Shown: positions 10,185-18,656 of the stretch, in pieces | How the letters are laid out: every line of letters starts with the position of its first letter | How positions within the stretch are numbered: position 1 is the stretch's first letter | Source of the DNA: Bacillus inaquosorum KCTC 13429 | Lineage (GTDB): Bacteria; Bacillota; Bacilli; Bacillales; Bacillaceae | Length of the DNA stretch: 64,000 nt | Assembly (NCBI RefSeq): GCF_000332645.1 | Contig: NZ_AMXN01000007.1 | Span: 1 to 64,000, forward strand | Direction of reading: 5' to 3' | The notes under the pieces: model-generated | What the model was told of the DNA's origin: nothing | Databases searched by the model: none | The model's input: the letters and a program-made list of their open reading frames with translations, nothing else | Translations under genes and position numbers: made by a program

Positions 10185-11015
10185 GTGGCAACAAGTTTAA
10201 AAGATACTGTAAAGCTACATAACGGAGTTGAAATGCCTTGGTTCGGTCTTGGTGTTTATAAAGTAGAAAACGGAAGTGAAGCGACTGAATCAGTGAAAGC
10301 GGCAATTAAAAATGGCTACCGCAGCATTGATACAGCAGCGATCTACAAAAATGAAGAAGGCGTTGGCATCGGAATTAAAGAATCCGGTGTGGCAAGAGAA
10401 GAGCTCTTCATTACATCAAAAGTATGGAATGAAGATCAAGGCTACGAAACAACGCTTGCTGCCTTTGAAAAAAGCTTGGAAAGACTTCAGCTTGATTATT
10501 TAGATCTATATTTAATCCACTGGCCTGGCAAGGATAAATATAAAGATACGTGGCGCGCGCTTGAAAAGCTGTACAAAGACGGCAAAATCCGCGCGATCGG
10601 CGTCAGCAACTTCCAAGTTCATCATTTAGAAGAGCTATTGAAAGATGCTGAAATCAAACCGATGATCAACCAAGTGGAATTTCACCCGCGTTTGACGCAA
10701 AAAGAATTAAGAGATTACTGTAAAGCGCAAGGCATCCAGCTTGAGGCATGGTCTCCGCTCATGCAGGGACAGCTTCTGGATAACGAAGTGCTCGCACAGA
10801 TTGCTGAAAAGCACAATAAATCTGTGGCTCAAGTGATTTTGCGTTGGGACCTTCAGCATGAAGTTGTAACAATTCCAAAATCCATCAAAGAACACCGTAT
10901 TATCGAAAACGCTGATATTTTTGATTTCGAATTGTCTCAAGAAGACATGGACAAAATTGACGCATTAAACAAAGATGAGCGTGTCGGCCCAAATCCCGAC
11001 GAGCTTCTGTTTTAA
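10185..11015 (+). CDS. yvgN: Aldo-keto reductase (glyoxal/methylglyoxal reductase) YvgN
   Basis: A 276-residue AKR-family NADPH-dependent reductase that detoxifies dicarbonyls such as methylglyoxal. The catalytic tetrad is visible: Asp and Tyr in [15 protein letters not shown], Lys in FITSKVW and His in LIHWPGKD. The cofactor-binding end includes [13 protein letters not shown]. An in-frame GTG at 10173 lies inside the ribosome binding site AAAGGGTGG, so the GTG at 10185 is taken as the start. It is a single-gene unit with its own terminator, convergent with modBA. Confidence 0.92.
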   Translation: MATSLKDTVKLHNGVEMPWFGLGVYKVENGSEATESVKAAIKNGYRSIDTAAIYKNEEGVGIGIKESGVAREELFITSKVWNEDQGYETTLAAFEKSLERLQLDYLDLYLIHWPGKDKYKDTWRALEKLYKDGKIRAIGVSNFQVHHLEELLKDAEIKPMINQVEFHPRLTQKELRDYCKAQGIQLEAWSPLMQGQLLDNEVLAQIAEKHNKSVAQVILRWDLQHEVVTIPKSIKEHRIIENADIFDFELSQEDMDKIDALNKDERVGPNPDELLF

Positions 11016-11017
11016 TG

Positions 11018-11050
11018 AAAAACTCCCCGTCACGGCACGGGGAGTTTTTT
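11018..11050 (+). terminator. Bidirectional terminator between yvgN and modB
   Basis: The stem AAAACTCCCCGT/ACGGGGAGTTTT with a CACGGC loop ends in a T-run on the plus strand and an A-run on the other side. It reaches the modB stop codon. Confidence 0.9.
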
Positions 11051-11732
11051 AGTGTGTCTTTTTCTGTTGAATGAAAAACAGCATCAAAAAGGAAATGAAA
11101 ACGATACAGACGACCCACGCCCAGGCAAGGGCATTGTTGCCGGAATCCAATGCGACATAAATGGCCGTCGGCAGTGTTTGCGTGACACCGGGGATGTTCC
11201 CTGCAAACATGAGTGTGGCGCCAAATTCTCCGAGCGCCCGCGCAAGGCTGAGGATGCTTCCGGTCAGCAATGAAGGATAGGCGAGCGGGACGGAAATATG
11301 GATAAATACCTGCCATCTGCTTGCGCCGTCTACCATTGCCGCGCCCTGTATATCGGGATCAATGTCGGCAAATCCGGTTTTGGCGGATTGATACATAAGC
11401 GGAAAGGCCACAACAGCCGAGGCAATCACAGCGGCCCACCAGGTGAAAATGACAGGCTGCTGAAAGACCCATTCGATGGCTTGTCCAATGAAACTGTGCT
11501 TTCCGAAAATGACGATCAAAATAAAACCGACAACAGTTGGCGGAAGAACGAGCGGAAGCATAAAAAAAGTTTCGAGAGCCGTTTTTCCGAAAAATGATGC
11601 CCGCGACATCCACGCTCCAGCCAATGTTCCGAGAATAATGACAACAATGCCGGCAACTGCCGCCACTTGGAAGGAAAGCACAACAGGTGTGAAAAACTCT
11701 GAAGCGCTTATGCTATTCGGCAGTAAAACCAT
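11049..11732 (-). CDS. modB: Molybdate ABC transporter permease ModB (YvgM)
   Basis: A 227-residue inner-membrane permease of the molybdate/tungstate ABC importer. About five transmembrane segments surround the BPD_transp loop GASRWQVFIHISVPLAYPSLLTG, which contacts the ATPase, and ARALGEFGATLMFAGN is characteristic of ModB. The start is ATG 11732; an in-frame TTG at 11741 is possible. It overlaps the 3' end of modA by 20 bases, so translation is probably coupled. No modC ATPase gene follows, and the operon ends at a terminator. Confidence 0.9.
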   Translation of the reverse strand: MVLLPNSISASEFFTPVVLSFQVAAVAGIVVIILGTLAGAWMSRASFFGKTALETFFMLPLVLPPTVVGFILIVIFGKHSFIGQAIEWVFQQPVIFTWWAAVIASAVVAFPLMYQSAKTGFADIDPDIQGAAMVDGASRWQVFIHISVPLAYPSLLTGSILSLARALGEFGATLMFAGNIPGVTQTLPTAIYVALDSGNNALAWAWVVCIVFISFLMLFFIQQKKTH

Positions 11733-12495
11733 ATTTCTCAAATACTTTCATTGCTTCATCAGATTGCAGGTAATCGTAAAATTCCTTCGCTTCCTTACGG
11801 TGTTTTGTATCTTTTACAATTCCTAACGGATAGACAATCGGGCTGTGTGTATCTGCTTTTGCCTCATCAATGATGTTGACCTTTTTAGAGATCAGTGCAT
11901 CTGTTTTATAAACAACACCTGCATCCACATTGCCGGTTTCAACATAAGAAAGAACTTGGCGAACGTCTTTTCCGTAAACGATCTTATCCTTCACTTTGTC
12001 CCATAGAGACAGCTTTGTCAGTGATTCTTTCCCGTAAGCTCCTGCCGGCACGGATTCCGGTGTTCCGAGGGCGATTTTTTCTGAGTCAGCCAGATTGCTG
12101 AAGCTTGTCACAGGTGACTCTCCGTTTTTCGGCACGACCAGTACAATTTCATTGCCGACTAAATCAGTGCTGTCTTTTTTGGCGATATCTCCATCATCCA
12201 CCAGCTTTTGAAATTTATCCTCAGCAGCTGAGAAGAACAGATCTGCCCCTGCTCCTTGAGAAATTTGTTTTTGCAAGGCGCCGGAAGAGCCAAAGTTATC
12301 TTGGATTGTAATGTTTTGATGTTCTTTTTCGTAGTTCTTTTGGATTTCCTCAAGCGCATCCTGTGCACTGGCGGCAGCTGAGATCGTTAACGTTACTTCT
12401 TTCTCGCTGTCCGTTGAAGACTGGTTTGCAGAGCAGCCTGCTGCAAGCAGAAAAGCGGTTAAGGCTGCTGTTAGAATGGAATACTTTTTAAACAT
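11713..12495 (-). CDS. modA: Molybdate-binding lipoprotein ModA (YvgL)
   Basis: A 260-residue extracytoplasmic solute receptor. The signal peptide ends in the lipobox FLLAAGC, with lipidated Cys at 21, so the protein is membrane-anchored on the outer face. The remainder is a two-lobe PBP type II fold with ModA motifs SAAASAQDAL, NFGSSGALQKQI, DLFFSAAED and GNVDAGVVYKTDA. It delivers molybdate to ModB. It is first in a two-gene operon, divergent from the regulator yvgK, with a palindrome overlapping its -10 box. Confidence 0.92.
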   Translation of the reverse strand: MFKKYSILTAALTAFLLAAGCSANQSSTDSEKEVTLTISAAASAQDALEEIQKNYEKEHQNITIQDNFGSSGALQKQISQGAGADLFFSAAEDKFQKLVDDGDIAKKDSTDLVGNEIVLVVPKNGESPVTSFSNLADSEKIALGTPESVPAGAYGKESLTKLSLWDKVKDKIVYGKDVRQVLSYVETGNVDAGVVYKTDALISKKVNIIDEAKADTHSPIVYPLGIVKDTKHRKEAKEFYDYLQSDEAMKVFEKYGFTAE

Positions 12496-12514
12496 AATTG
12501 CACCCCTTATGATT

Positions 12515-12534
12515 AGTTATATCTAATTATAACT
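12515..12534. promoter_or_regulatory. Palindrome over the modA promoter, candidate YvgK operator
   Basis: AGTTATA-N6-TATAACT is a perfect 7-bp inverted repeat 20 bases upstream of the modA start. It contains the minus-strand TATAAT (12531-12526) that is the best -10 box for modA. It lies between the divergent genes modA and yvgK, so YvgK is the obvious candidate binder; this is inferred from position only. Confidence 0.5.
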
Positions 12535-12605
12535 GATTATGTTTGGTTTATGTGGGTTTTTTTACATTCGATGAAAAGGTATAATGAAGTAGGAGAGTGA
12601 TGAAT

Positions 12606-13532
12606 ATGAATGAAACCTCTTCCTATACGATAGAAGAAGTTGCAGGTCTGCTGAAGGTATCAAAGCTGACCGTTTATGATTTGATTAAAAAAGGCATGAT
12701 CCCTGCTTACCGTGTCGGGAGGCAGATGCGTGTGGATGAAGAAGATTTAAAGCAATATAAGATGAATATGAGAATGTCTCAGCCCATTGCTATAGCTGAA
12801 GAGCCGAAAAAGATGCATGAGGCAGAGCCGGACGGCAGACCGAATGTCATGATCAGCGGACAGGACATTTCGATGGATCTGCTCAGCAAGCATTTGGAGA
12901 ATATCATTCAGGAGACGCCGCTCCGCAAATACAAAGGAAGCTTAAACAGCCTGATTGATATGTATCAAGGCAAGTGTGACATTGTCAGCCTCCATTTATA
13001 CGATGCGGAAACGAGGCAGTATAATGCGCCTTATGTAAAACGAATTTTGTCAGGTGAACCGTTTTGTCTGATCAATGTCGTTCTCCGCAAAGCCGGACTG
13101 TATGTTCAAAAAGGGAATCCGAAAAACATTCAAGGCTGGGAAGACTTGAAAAGAACCGATATCCGAGTTATCAACAGGGAAAAGGGTTCGGGCGCAAGAG
13201 TGCTCCTTGATGAACAGCTTGGCTTGCTTGGTGTGAATTCGGCTGATGTAAAGGGATACAGCGATATCGTGACCGATCATTACGCTGTCGCTTCACAAGT
13301 CTCAAGCGGACAGGCTGACGCGGGAATCGGAGCGCAGCATGCTGCACATATGGGCAGTGTTGATTTTATCCCGCTCATTGATGAACAATATGATATCGTC
13401 ATTTTGAAAAAACATGAGCAGCTGCTGAAGGCCGTGAAGGAGATCTTGAATTCTGAGGAATACAAGGCGAATCTGTCTCATTTAAACGGCTATCAAACGA
13501 AGCTGACCGGCAAAGTGATGTTTGAAACGTAA
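12606..13532 (+). CDS. yvgK: Excisionase-type HTH regulator with substrate-binding domain YvgK
   Basis: A 308-residue one-component regulator. Residues 1-55 form an excisionase/MerR-like helix-turn-helix (YTIEEVAGLLKVSKLTVYDLIKKG...VGRQMRVDEEDL). The rest is a PBP-like ligand domain (FCLINVVLRKAGLYVQKGNP, DIRVINREKGSGARVLLDEQL, SGQADAGIGAQHAA) related to the periplasmic-type fold that binds molybdate or similar ligands. Divergent placement from modAB suggests it senses molybdate and controls modAB. GTG 12597, ATG 12600 and ATG 12606 are all in frame; 12606 is best spaced from AGGAG. No membrane segment is present. Confidence 0.85.
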   Translation: MNETSSYTIEEVAGLLKVSKLTVYDLIKKGMIPAYRVGRQMRVDEEDLKQYKMNMRMSQPIAIAEEPKKMHEAEPDGRPNVMISGQDISMDLLSKHLENIIQETPLRKYKGSLNSLIDMYQGKCDIVSLHLYDAETRQYNAPYVKRILSGEPFCLINVVLRKAGLYVQKGNPKNIQGWEDLKRTDIRVINREKGSGARVLLDEQLGLLGVNSADVKGYSDIVTDHYAVASQVSSGQADAGIGAQHAAHMGSVDFIPLIDEQYDIVILKKHEQLLKAVKEILNSEEYKANLSHLNGYQTKLTGKVMFET

Positions 13533-13560
13533 AAAATCCCTCTGTAAAGAGGGATTTTTT
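13531..13560 (+). terminator. Bidirectional terminator between yvgK and yvgJ
   Basis: The stem AAAAAATCCCTCT/AGAGGGATTTTTT has a short loop and overlaps the end of both convergent transcription units. Confidence 0.92.
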
Positions 13561-15412
13561 ATTCATAAAAACGGAGCAGGTCACCGTTTAAGATTTTATC
13601 AGAGAGAGACAGTTCTTCGTTTGCTTTCTCCTTATAAGAAAGGCACGCATCCTGATCTTCCAGCACTTCCCCTGTTTTTTGGCTGTAGCACGTGTTTTTC
13701 GTGTATACATAGTCGTTCGTAATAAAACTGCCGTTTCTCAGCACGGCGAACGGGGTGCGGTCGTTGGACAGCAAATCATTGCCAAATTGAATATTGCCTT
13801 TTGTATCAACGCCGAGCAGATGCATCAGTGTCGGCCTGACATCGACCTGCCCTCCGGCATCAGAGATGGTTTCTGGCTTTTGATCTGTGATTCCCGGGAT
13901 ATGTATGATAAACGGCACCCGCTGGAGCTGAACATTGTCATACGGAGTGATTTCATTTTTTCCTAAAAACTCAGCCATCGCATCGTTATGGGCTTCTGAA
14001 ATGCCGTAATGATCTCCCATAAATACAATCATCGAATTTTCGTATAAGCCTTTGTCCTTCAGCTTTTTGATAAAATGCTTCAATGCCTCATCTTCATAGC
14101 GCACCGTGGTCACATAGCGGTTTAACAGGTCGCTGCTTGAATCGTATTCATCAATCAGCTGATCCTTCTCATCGATCTCAAACGGAAAATGATTCGTTAA
14201 CGTGATGAAACTGCTGTAAAACGGCTGCGGCAGGCTTTTCAGCTTGCCGGCGGACTGCTCTAAAAATTCCTTATCCTTTAAGCCCCAGCTTGTCGATGAC
14301 CCGGGAGTGACATGGAAATCATCAACATCAAAAAAGCGGTCAATCCCAAATGTTTCGTACATCACATCTCGGTTCCAAAATGTTTTATGGTTGGCGTGAA
14401 AGACGGCTGAATAATAATCATGTTGCTTCAGCGATTTGTACATTGTATGAAATTGATGGTCGCTTTTCGTGAAAAAGACGGCGCCGCTAAGGGAAGGATA
14501 CAGTGAGTTAGCGACGATGAATTCTGAATCAGAAGTTTTGCCTTGTTCGGTTTGCTGATAGAAATGATCAAAGTAATAGCTTTTTTTGATGAGATCATTC
14601 ATGAACGGAGTGATTTCTTTTCCATTTACCTTTTCATTCAGAACAAAGCTTTGGGTCGATTCAAGCGTGACAAAAATGACATTGCGCCCCTTTGCCAGCC
14701 CGAATTTGCTTGGGGCAGGCTTGCTGTAGTCTGCCTCTGTGTAGTTTTTAATGGTGGTCATGCTGTCTTCATCTGCAAATGCTTTCGCGCTTATATTCAC
14801 AGTCTGAGAAATCGTATCGTAGATATGGAACTGAAACAGACCGATGCTTTTGACGAGCATTTCCCGGTCAAAGGAATGTGCCAAAAGCTTCGGCTGCTGT
14901 ACTTCTGCAAGTGCCAGGGTGCATAGAATCATGCCGCAGGAAGCTGCATAGTACCGTTTGACTGTGCGGGGGGCGGCTTTTGTCTGCGGATGCTTCTCTT
15001 TTCTGGCCAGCAGCAGAAGAAAAACCAAATCCGCAAACAGGGCGATAAACAGAGGATTGAACAGTTCTTTTACACTGCTGCCCATATCGCTCATGTTACT
15101 GGCCTGAAACAAAACCGGGATGGTAATAAAATCGATATAAAAGCCGTAAAAAATCGTATTGGAGATCAAGATAACAGTCAGAACCAAATTGGCAATCAGC
15201 AAAAAGACCCGCTGTTTGTTTTCTTTCAGAAGCAGGCCGATCCCGAATAAAGGAAGGATAAAGCTGAGCGGATTGATCAGCAAAATCAGCTCCTCCAACA
15301 GAGTATCGATCTGCAAATCAAAGCCCAGTTTATAAATCACATACGTTTTGATCCACATGAATACGATCGAAAAACATAAAAACCGCTGATTGGGAAAAAA
15401 GGTTCCTTTCAT
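13559..15412 (-). CDS. yvgJ: Lipoteichoic acid synthase-family protein (LTA primase) YvgJ
   Basis: A 617-residue membrane protein with five N-terminal transmembrane segments followed by a large extracellular sulfatase-fold domain. The nucleophilic Thr lies in FVTLESTQSF (about residue 250), with metal-binding residues in FMGDHYG and FHANHKTFWNRD. In B. subtilis YvgJ acts as an LTA primase adding the first glycerolphosphate to the glycolipid anchor. A TTG precedes the ATG at 15412; GAGGAG is well spaced for the ATG. It is transcribed alone. Confidence 0.9.
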   Translation of the reverse strand: MKGTFFPNQRFLCFSIVFMWIKTYVIYKLGFDLQIDTLLEELILLINPLSFILPLFGIGLLLKENKQRVFLLIANLVLTVILISNTIFYGFYIDFITIPVLFQASNMSDMGSSVKELFNPLFIALFADLVFLLLLARKEKHPQTKAAPRTVKRYYAASCGMILCTLALAEVQQPKLLAHSFDREMLVKSIGLFQFHIYDTISQTVNISAKAFADEDSMTTIKNYTEADYSKPAPSKFGLAKGRNVIFVTLESTQSFVLNEKVNGKEITPFMNDLIKKSYYFDHFYQQTEQGKTSDSEFIVANSLYPSLSGAVFFTKSDHQFHTMYKSLKQHDYYSAVFHANHKTFWNRDVMYETFGIDRFFDVDDFHVTPGSSTSWGLKDKEFLEQSAGKLKSLPQPFYSSFITLTNHFPFEIDEKDQLIDEYDSSSDLLNRYVTTVRYEDEALKHFIKKLKDKGLYENSMIVFMGDHYGISEAHNDAMAEFLGKNEITPYDNVQLQRVPFIIHIPGITDQKPETISDAGGQVDVRPTLMHLLGVDTKGNIQFGNDLLSNDRTPFAVLRNGSFITNDYVYTKNTCYSQKTGEVLEDQDACLSYKEKANEELSLSDKILNGDLLRFYE

Positions 15413-15510
15413 CAATATGACTCCTCACGTTTCCTTGATCTCTGCATGAAATGCTTCTTATGTAAAACCTACTAAAAACAGTCCGTTCAGACAAGTGTCA
15501 GCACTCACGT

Positions 15511-15993
15511 TTAAAACATGCGCCCATGAAACAGCATATAAAAATAATAACATGAAGCAATTGTCAGGCCGGCTAACACAAGCTGCTCAGAAAAACTGCC
15601 TGTCTTCATATATAATGGGAGCCGTACGCGAATCGTTGAAGGGAATAATAATTTGATTCCATTCACCGTCCAAGCGTCAAGAATCAAGTGGCTCACCATT
15701 CCGATCATCAGCCCGGTTGATATGTTTTTATTTGGAATATATGTGGCTGTGATAAAAAACATGATGAGCAGAAACAGCAGGCTGTGCGTAAAGGTTCTGT
15801 GTCCAAAAACAGAGCTGACCGCTTTCGATAAGATAGGAAATCTTCTCCCGATTTTACTTTGTGTGTGGCAGATATCGGGTATTAATGCCCCAACCGCGCC
15901 GGACGCAGCCATAAGCACTGGATCAAATCCATAATAATAAGCCGCTGCCGTACAAGAAGCGATGCCTCCCATGATGTGTGTTTTTCCTGTCAT
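15511..15993 (-). CDS. yvsG: YdjM-type membrane-bound metal-dependent hydrolase-like protein YvsG
   Basis: A 160-residue membrane protein of the DUF457/YdjM family, with about four hydrophobic segments. Conserved polar residues sit in GKTHIMGG, LIPDICHTQSKIG, FGHRTFTHSLLF and HLILDAWTVNGIKLLFP. These His/Asp residues resemble the zinc-binding site of phospholipase C-like hydrolases, but activity is unproven for most members. The ATG at 15993 has AAAAGGAG upstream. It is divergent from the spore gene sspJ. Confidence 0.85.
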   Translation of the reverse strand: MTGKTHIMGGIASCTAAAYYYGFDPVLMAASGAVGALIPDICHTQSKIGRRFPILSKAVSSVFGHRTFTHSLLFLLIMFFITATYIPNKNISTGLMIGMVSHLILDAWTVNGIKLLFPSTIRVRLPLYMKTGSFSEQLVLAGLTIASCYYFYMLFHGRMF

Positions 15994-16095
15994 TTCTCGC
16001 TTCTCCTTTTATCTTTTGCAAAAATCTCTGAATTACAAATATATCAAGAGAATGTATGTTTGATCAACAGGACTTTGGACGATAAAAAATTTCCC

Positions 16096-16125
16096 GCATA
16101 ATTTTTTAAGGAAAAAGGCATCTTA
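16096..16125 (+). promoter_or_regulatory. SigG-type (forespore) promoter of sspJ
   Basis: GCATA (16096-16100), an exact 18-base spacer and CATCTTA (16119-16125) match the SigG consensus GHATR-N18-CATNHTA at every defined position. It ends 34 bases before the sspJ start codon, as expected for a forespore small acid-soluble protein. Confidence 0.8.
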
Positions 16126-16159
16126 AAAATGTACCTATTTTCTAAAAGAGGTGATTCGA

Positions 16160-16300
16160 ATGGGTTTCTTTAATAAAGATAAAGGAAAACGTTCTGATAA
16201 AGAAAAAAACGTAATCCAGGGAGCTCTTGAAGATGCCGGTTCAGCTCTAAAAGATGATCCGCTTCAAGAAGCTGTGCAAAAAAAGAAAAATAATCGATAA
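16160..16300 (+). CDS. sspJ: Small acid-soluble spore protein SspJ
   Basis: A 46-residue, highly charged spore protein starting MGFFNKDKGK and ending in Lys- and Asn-rich sequence with the core ALEDAGSALKDDPLQEA. It matches the minor SASP SspJ of B. subtilis, made only in the forespore and found in the mature spore core; its specific role is unclear. The ATG at 16160 follows AGAGGTGATT. A full SigG promoter match lies upstream and a terminator downstream, so it is a complete single-gene unit. Confidence 0.93.
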   Translation: MGFFNKDKGKRSDKEKNVIQGALEDAGSALKDDPLQEAVQKKKNNR

Positions 16301-16309
16301 ACCACAATG

Positions 16310-16338
16310 CGGATAGGGCTTGTCTCTATCCGTATTTT
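16310..16338 (+). terminator. Intrinsic terminator after sspJ
   Basis: The stem CGGATAG/CTATCCG is followed by a short T-containing tract (TATTTT), ten bases beyond the sspJ stop. Confidence 0.75.
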
Positions 16339-16420
16339 CCATCTGTTCCCTTTGACAGATCACTCTTTCTTTGATAACCTTCTGGAAGTAACTGAATATT
16401 TAAATCCTCACTCTTTCTCA

Positions 16421-16593
16421 GTGAGGTAGAGGTTGCGCGGATGATGAGTCACACATGCCAGGCTGACAGGAGCTGTTAAACATGTGTAAAAGGCATCAGC
16501 GCCGAAGTGTAGAGAAAGCCGATCCTTCTCTATGCTGGGACTGTATCTGAATAAGTGCAGGACTGCCGCGTGCTTTTTCGCGGAGGGCTATCC
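16421..16593 (+). promoter_or_regulatory. Lysine riboswitch (L box) upstream of yvsH
   Basis: The leader carries L-box hallmarks: GGTAGAGGTTGCGC at the 5' side of P1, GGCATCAGCGCCGAAG in the middle, a TGCTGG element, and GGAGGGCTATCC closing P1 through GGTAG/CTATC. Lysine binding is expected to lower yvsH expression. The expression platform (about 16594-16695) has a complementary pair GAGATCA/TGATCTC and a T-run at 16643-16649, but no classical terminator is obvious. The whole 16301-16701 gap is thus leader sequence. Confidence 0.93.
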
Positions 16594-16701
16594 GGAGATC
16601 AAGGGTGTGTGTTTCTTTAAGCATGGACTTTTGTTCAGGCTTTTTTTGCGTTTACATGATCTCGGGGTCTGGTCCGTACAAAGAATCATGGAGGTACTGG
16701 A

Positions 16702-18111
16702 ATGGAACAGACGAAAAAATGGGGTTTTTGGTTATTAACGGCGTTTGTCGTTGGAAATATGGTTGGATCAGGAATTTTCTCCTTGCCGAGCTCGCTTGCT
16801 TCAATCGCGAGTCCGTTAGGCGCCACGTCCGCCTGGCTTTTGACAGGTGCCGGCGTGCTGATGATTGCACTTGTCTTCGGGCACTTGTCCATTCGCAAGC
16901 CTGAACTGACAGCGGGGCCGCAAAGTTATGCAAGAGCGCTGTTCTCTGATCCGAAGAAAGGGAACGCTGCCGGTTTCACAATGGTGTGGGGCTACTGGGT
17001 GGCGAGCTGGATCAGTAACGTGGCGATCATCACTAGTCTCGCTGGTTACTTGACTTCGTTCTTCCCGATCTTGGTTGATAAACGTGAAATGTTTTCGATC
17101 GGCGGGCAAGAGGTGACACTCGGCCAATTGATGACGTTTGCTGTATGTACGATCTTGTTATGGGGAACGCACACGATTCTTGTTGCAAGCATTAACGGTG
17201 CAAGTAAATTGAACTTTGTCACAACGCTTTCTAAAGTATTAGGTTTTGTCTTCTTTATCGTTGCCGGATTGTTTGTGTTTCAAACGACATTATTCGATCA
17301 TTTTTATTTCCCGATTCAAGGAGAAAACGGCACAAGTATTGGAATTGGCGGCCAGGTGCATAACGCCGCGATTTCTACACTGTGGGCGTTTGTCGGAATT
17401 GAATCAGCGGTTATCCTGTCCGGCCGTGCGAGCTCTCAGCGTGATGTGAAACGTGCGACAATTACCGGCTTGCTGATTGCTTTGAGCATTTATATTATTG
17501 TGACTTTAATTACGATGGGTGTTCTGCCGCATGAGAAGCTTGTCGGCTCTGAAAAACCGTTCGTTGATGTGCTTTATGCGATTGTCGGAAACGCGGGAAG
17601 CGTCATTATGGCTCTTTTGGCAATCCTTTGTTTATTCGGAACGATGCTCGGCTGGATATTGCTTGGCTCTGAGGTCCCATACCAAGCCGCTAAAGCAGGA
17701 GATTTCCCGGCATTATTTGCGAAAACGAATAAAAAAGGAAGTCCGGTTATCGCACTAATTATTACAAACGTTATGTCACAGGTCTTCATTTTCTCGGTTA
17801 TTTCCCGGACAATAAGTGACGCATTTACATTTTTAACGACAGCGGCAACGCTTGCGTATTTAATTCCGTATTTGGTATCAGCGATCTACAGCTTGAAGCT
17901 TGTCATCAAAGGTGAAACGTATGACCAGCTGAAAGGCTCCCGTGTAAAAGACGGATTGATTGCAATATTAGCATGCGCGTACTCAGTGTTTGTTATCGTA
18001 ACAGGCACAGCGGATTTAACGACATTTATTCTCGGCATTGGTTTATTCTTTGTCGGTCTGGTGATTTATCCGTTTGTGATTAAGAAATTCTCGAAAGAAA
18101 AACAAACATAA
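16702..18111 (+). CDS. yvsH: Basic amino acid (lysine) permease YvsH
   Basis: A 469-residue APC-superfamily transporter of the basic amino acid/polyamine antiporter group, with about 12 transmembrane segments. The family glycine-rich first helix GNMVGSGIFSLPSSLA is intact, as are the conserved ALWAFVGIESAVILSGRA-like helix 6 and GWILLGSEVPYQAAKAGDFPALFAKTNKKGSP. The lysine riboswitch in its leader argues that lysine is the substrate. The ATG at 16702 has GGAGGT upstream. It is monocistronic, ending at a bidirectional terminator. Confidence 0.9.
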   Translation: MEQTKKWGFWLLTAFVVGNMVGSGIFSLPSSLASIASPLGATSAWLLTGAGVLMIALVFGHLSIRKPELTAGPQSYARALFSDPKKGNAAGFTMVWGYWVASWISNVAIITSLAGYLTSFFPILVDKREMFSIGGQEVTLGQLMTFAVCTILLWGTHTILVASINGASKLNFVTTLSKVLGFVFFIVAGLFVFQTTLFDHFYFPIQGENGTSIGIGGQVHNAAISTLWAFVGIESAVILSGRASSQRDVKRATITGLLIALSIYIIVTLITMGVLPHEKLVGSEKPFVDVLYAIVGNAGSVIMALLAILCLFGTMLGWILLGSEVPYQAAKAGDFPALFAKTNKKGSPVIALIITNVMSQVFIFSVISRTISDAFTFLTTAATLAYLIPYLVSAIYSLKLVIKGETYDQLKGSRVKDGLIAILACAYSVFVIVTGTADLTTFILGIGLFFVGLVIYPFVIKKFSKEKQT

Positions 18112-18144
18112 TAATCCGAAAAGGTACGGTTTTCTTTTCAATAA

Positions 18145-18175
18145 AAAACGCTGCAATATCAATTGCAGCGTTTTA
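18145..18175 (+). terminator. Bidirectional terminator between yvsH and the YdcZ-like pair
   Basis: A 13-bp perfect stem, AAAACGCTGCAAT/ATTGCAGCGTTTT, separates the convergent units. Confidence 0.92.
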
Positions 18176-18646
18176 TTTATGTTGTGTTTGTATTTCATCG
18201 CTTGAGCGTTTATTTCCTTTATAGATAAAATAAAGGGCAATCATCATAAAGAGTAATGCAAAAGAACGTTTCAAATCTAAAGGTATGACTAAACTATGGA
18301 ACCAGCCAAAATGATCAATAATCAATCCAATTACAAGCTGGCCAATGATCCCAGCAATATTTGTTGCAATGACCCCGATTCTTGGTACAGCCATAACAGT
18401 GAGAAGCAAGTACATAGTACCCAAAAATGCGGCACTTAACTGCCATTTAGGTGCTTCTAATATAGCAAGCACATCTCCATGGCCGAAAAAAAGAATAAAA
18501 ATGAGAAGAAACATAAATCCGGTTATAAAAGTTAAAAGTGTTGTTTCAATTGTTCCAGCTTTTCGGCTAAAGGTGCCATTAATAGACGATTGTGCACTTA
18601 ATGTGATGCCGCCCAATAAAGTGAATAAAATCATAAATATACCCAT
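18173..18646 (-). CDS. YdcZ-type (DUF606) DMT family transporter, second of a pair
   Basis: A 157-residue hydrophobic protein with five predicted membrane helices, of the half-size DMT/YdcZ family. Conserved features are AEAPKW-like LEAPKWQLSAAFLG, VPRIGVIATNIAGIIGQLVIG and IDHFGWFHS. Half-size DMT proteins often work as hetero-oligomers in opposed topology; pairing with the upstream gene fits this. The substrate is unknown. AGGAGGT overlaps the TAG of the upstream gene, indicating coupled translation. I do not recall this gene at this locus in strain 168. Confidence 0.8.
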   Translation of the reverse strand: MGIFMILFTLLGGITLSAQSSINGTFSRKAGTIETTLLTFITGFMFLLIFILFFGHGDVLAILEAPKWQLSAAFLGTMYLLLTVMAVPRIGVIATNIAGIIGQLVIGLIIDHFGWFHSLVIPLDLKRSFALLFMMIALYFIYKGNKRSSDEIQTQHK

Positions 18647-18656
18647 TTTAGACCTC

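Noticed and set aside
16532-16904. Overlapping open frames between sspJ and yvsH
   Set aside because: They lie in the lysine riboswitch leader and the start of yvsH, have no ribosome binding sites and show low-complexity, Cys/Arg/Phe-rich translations.
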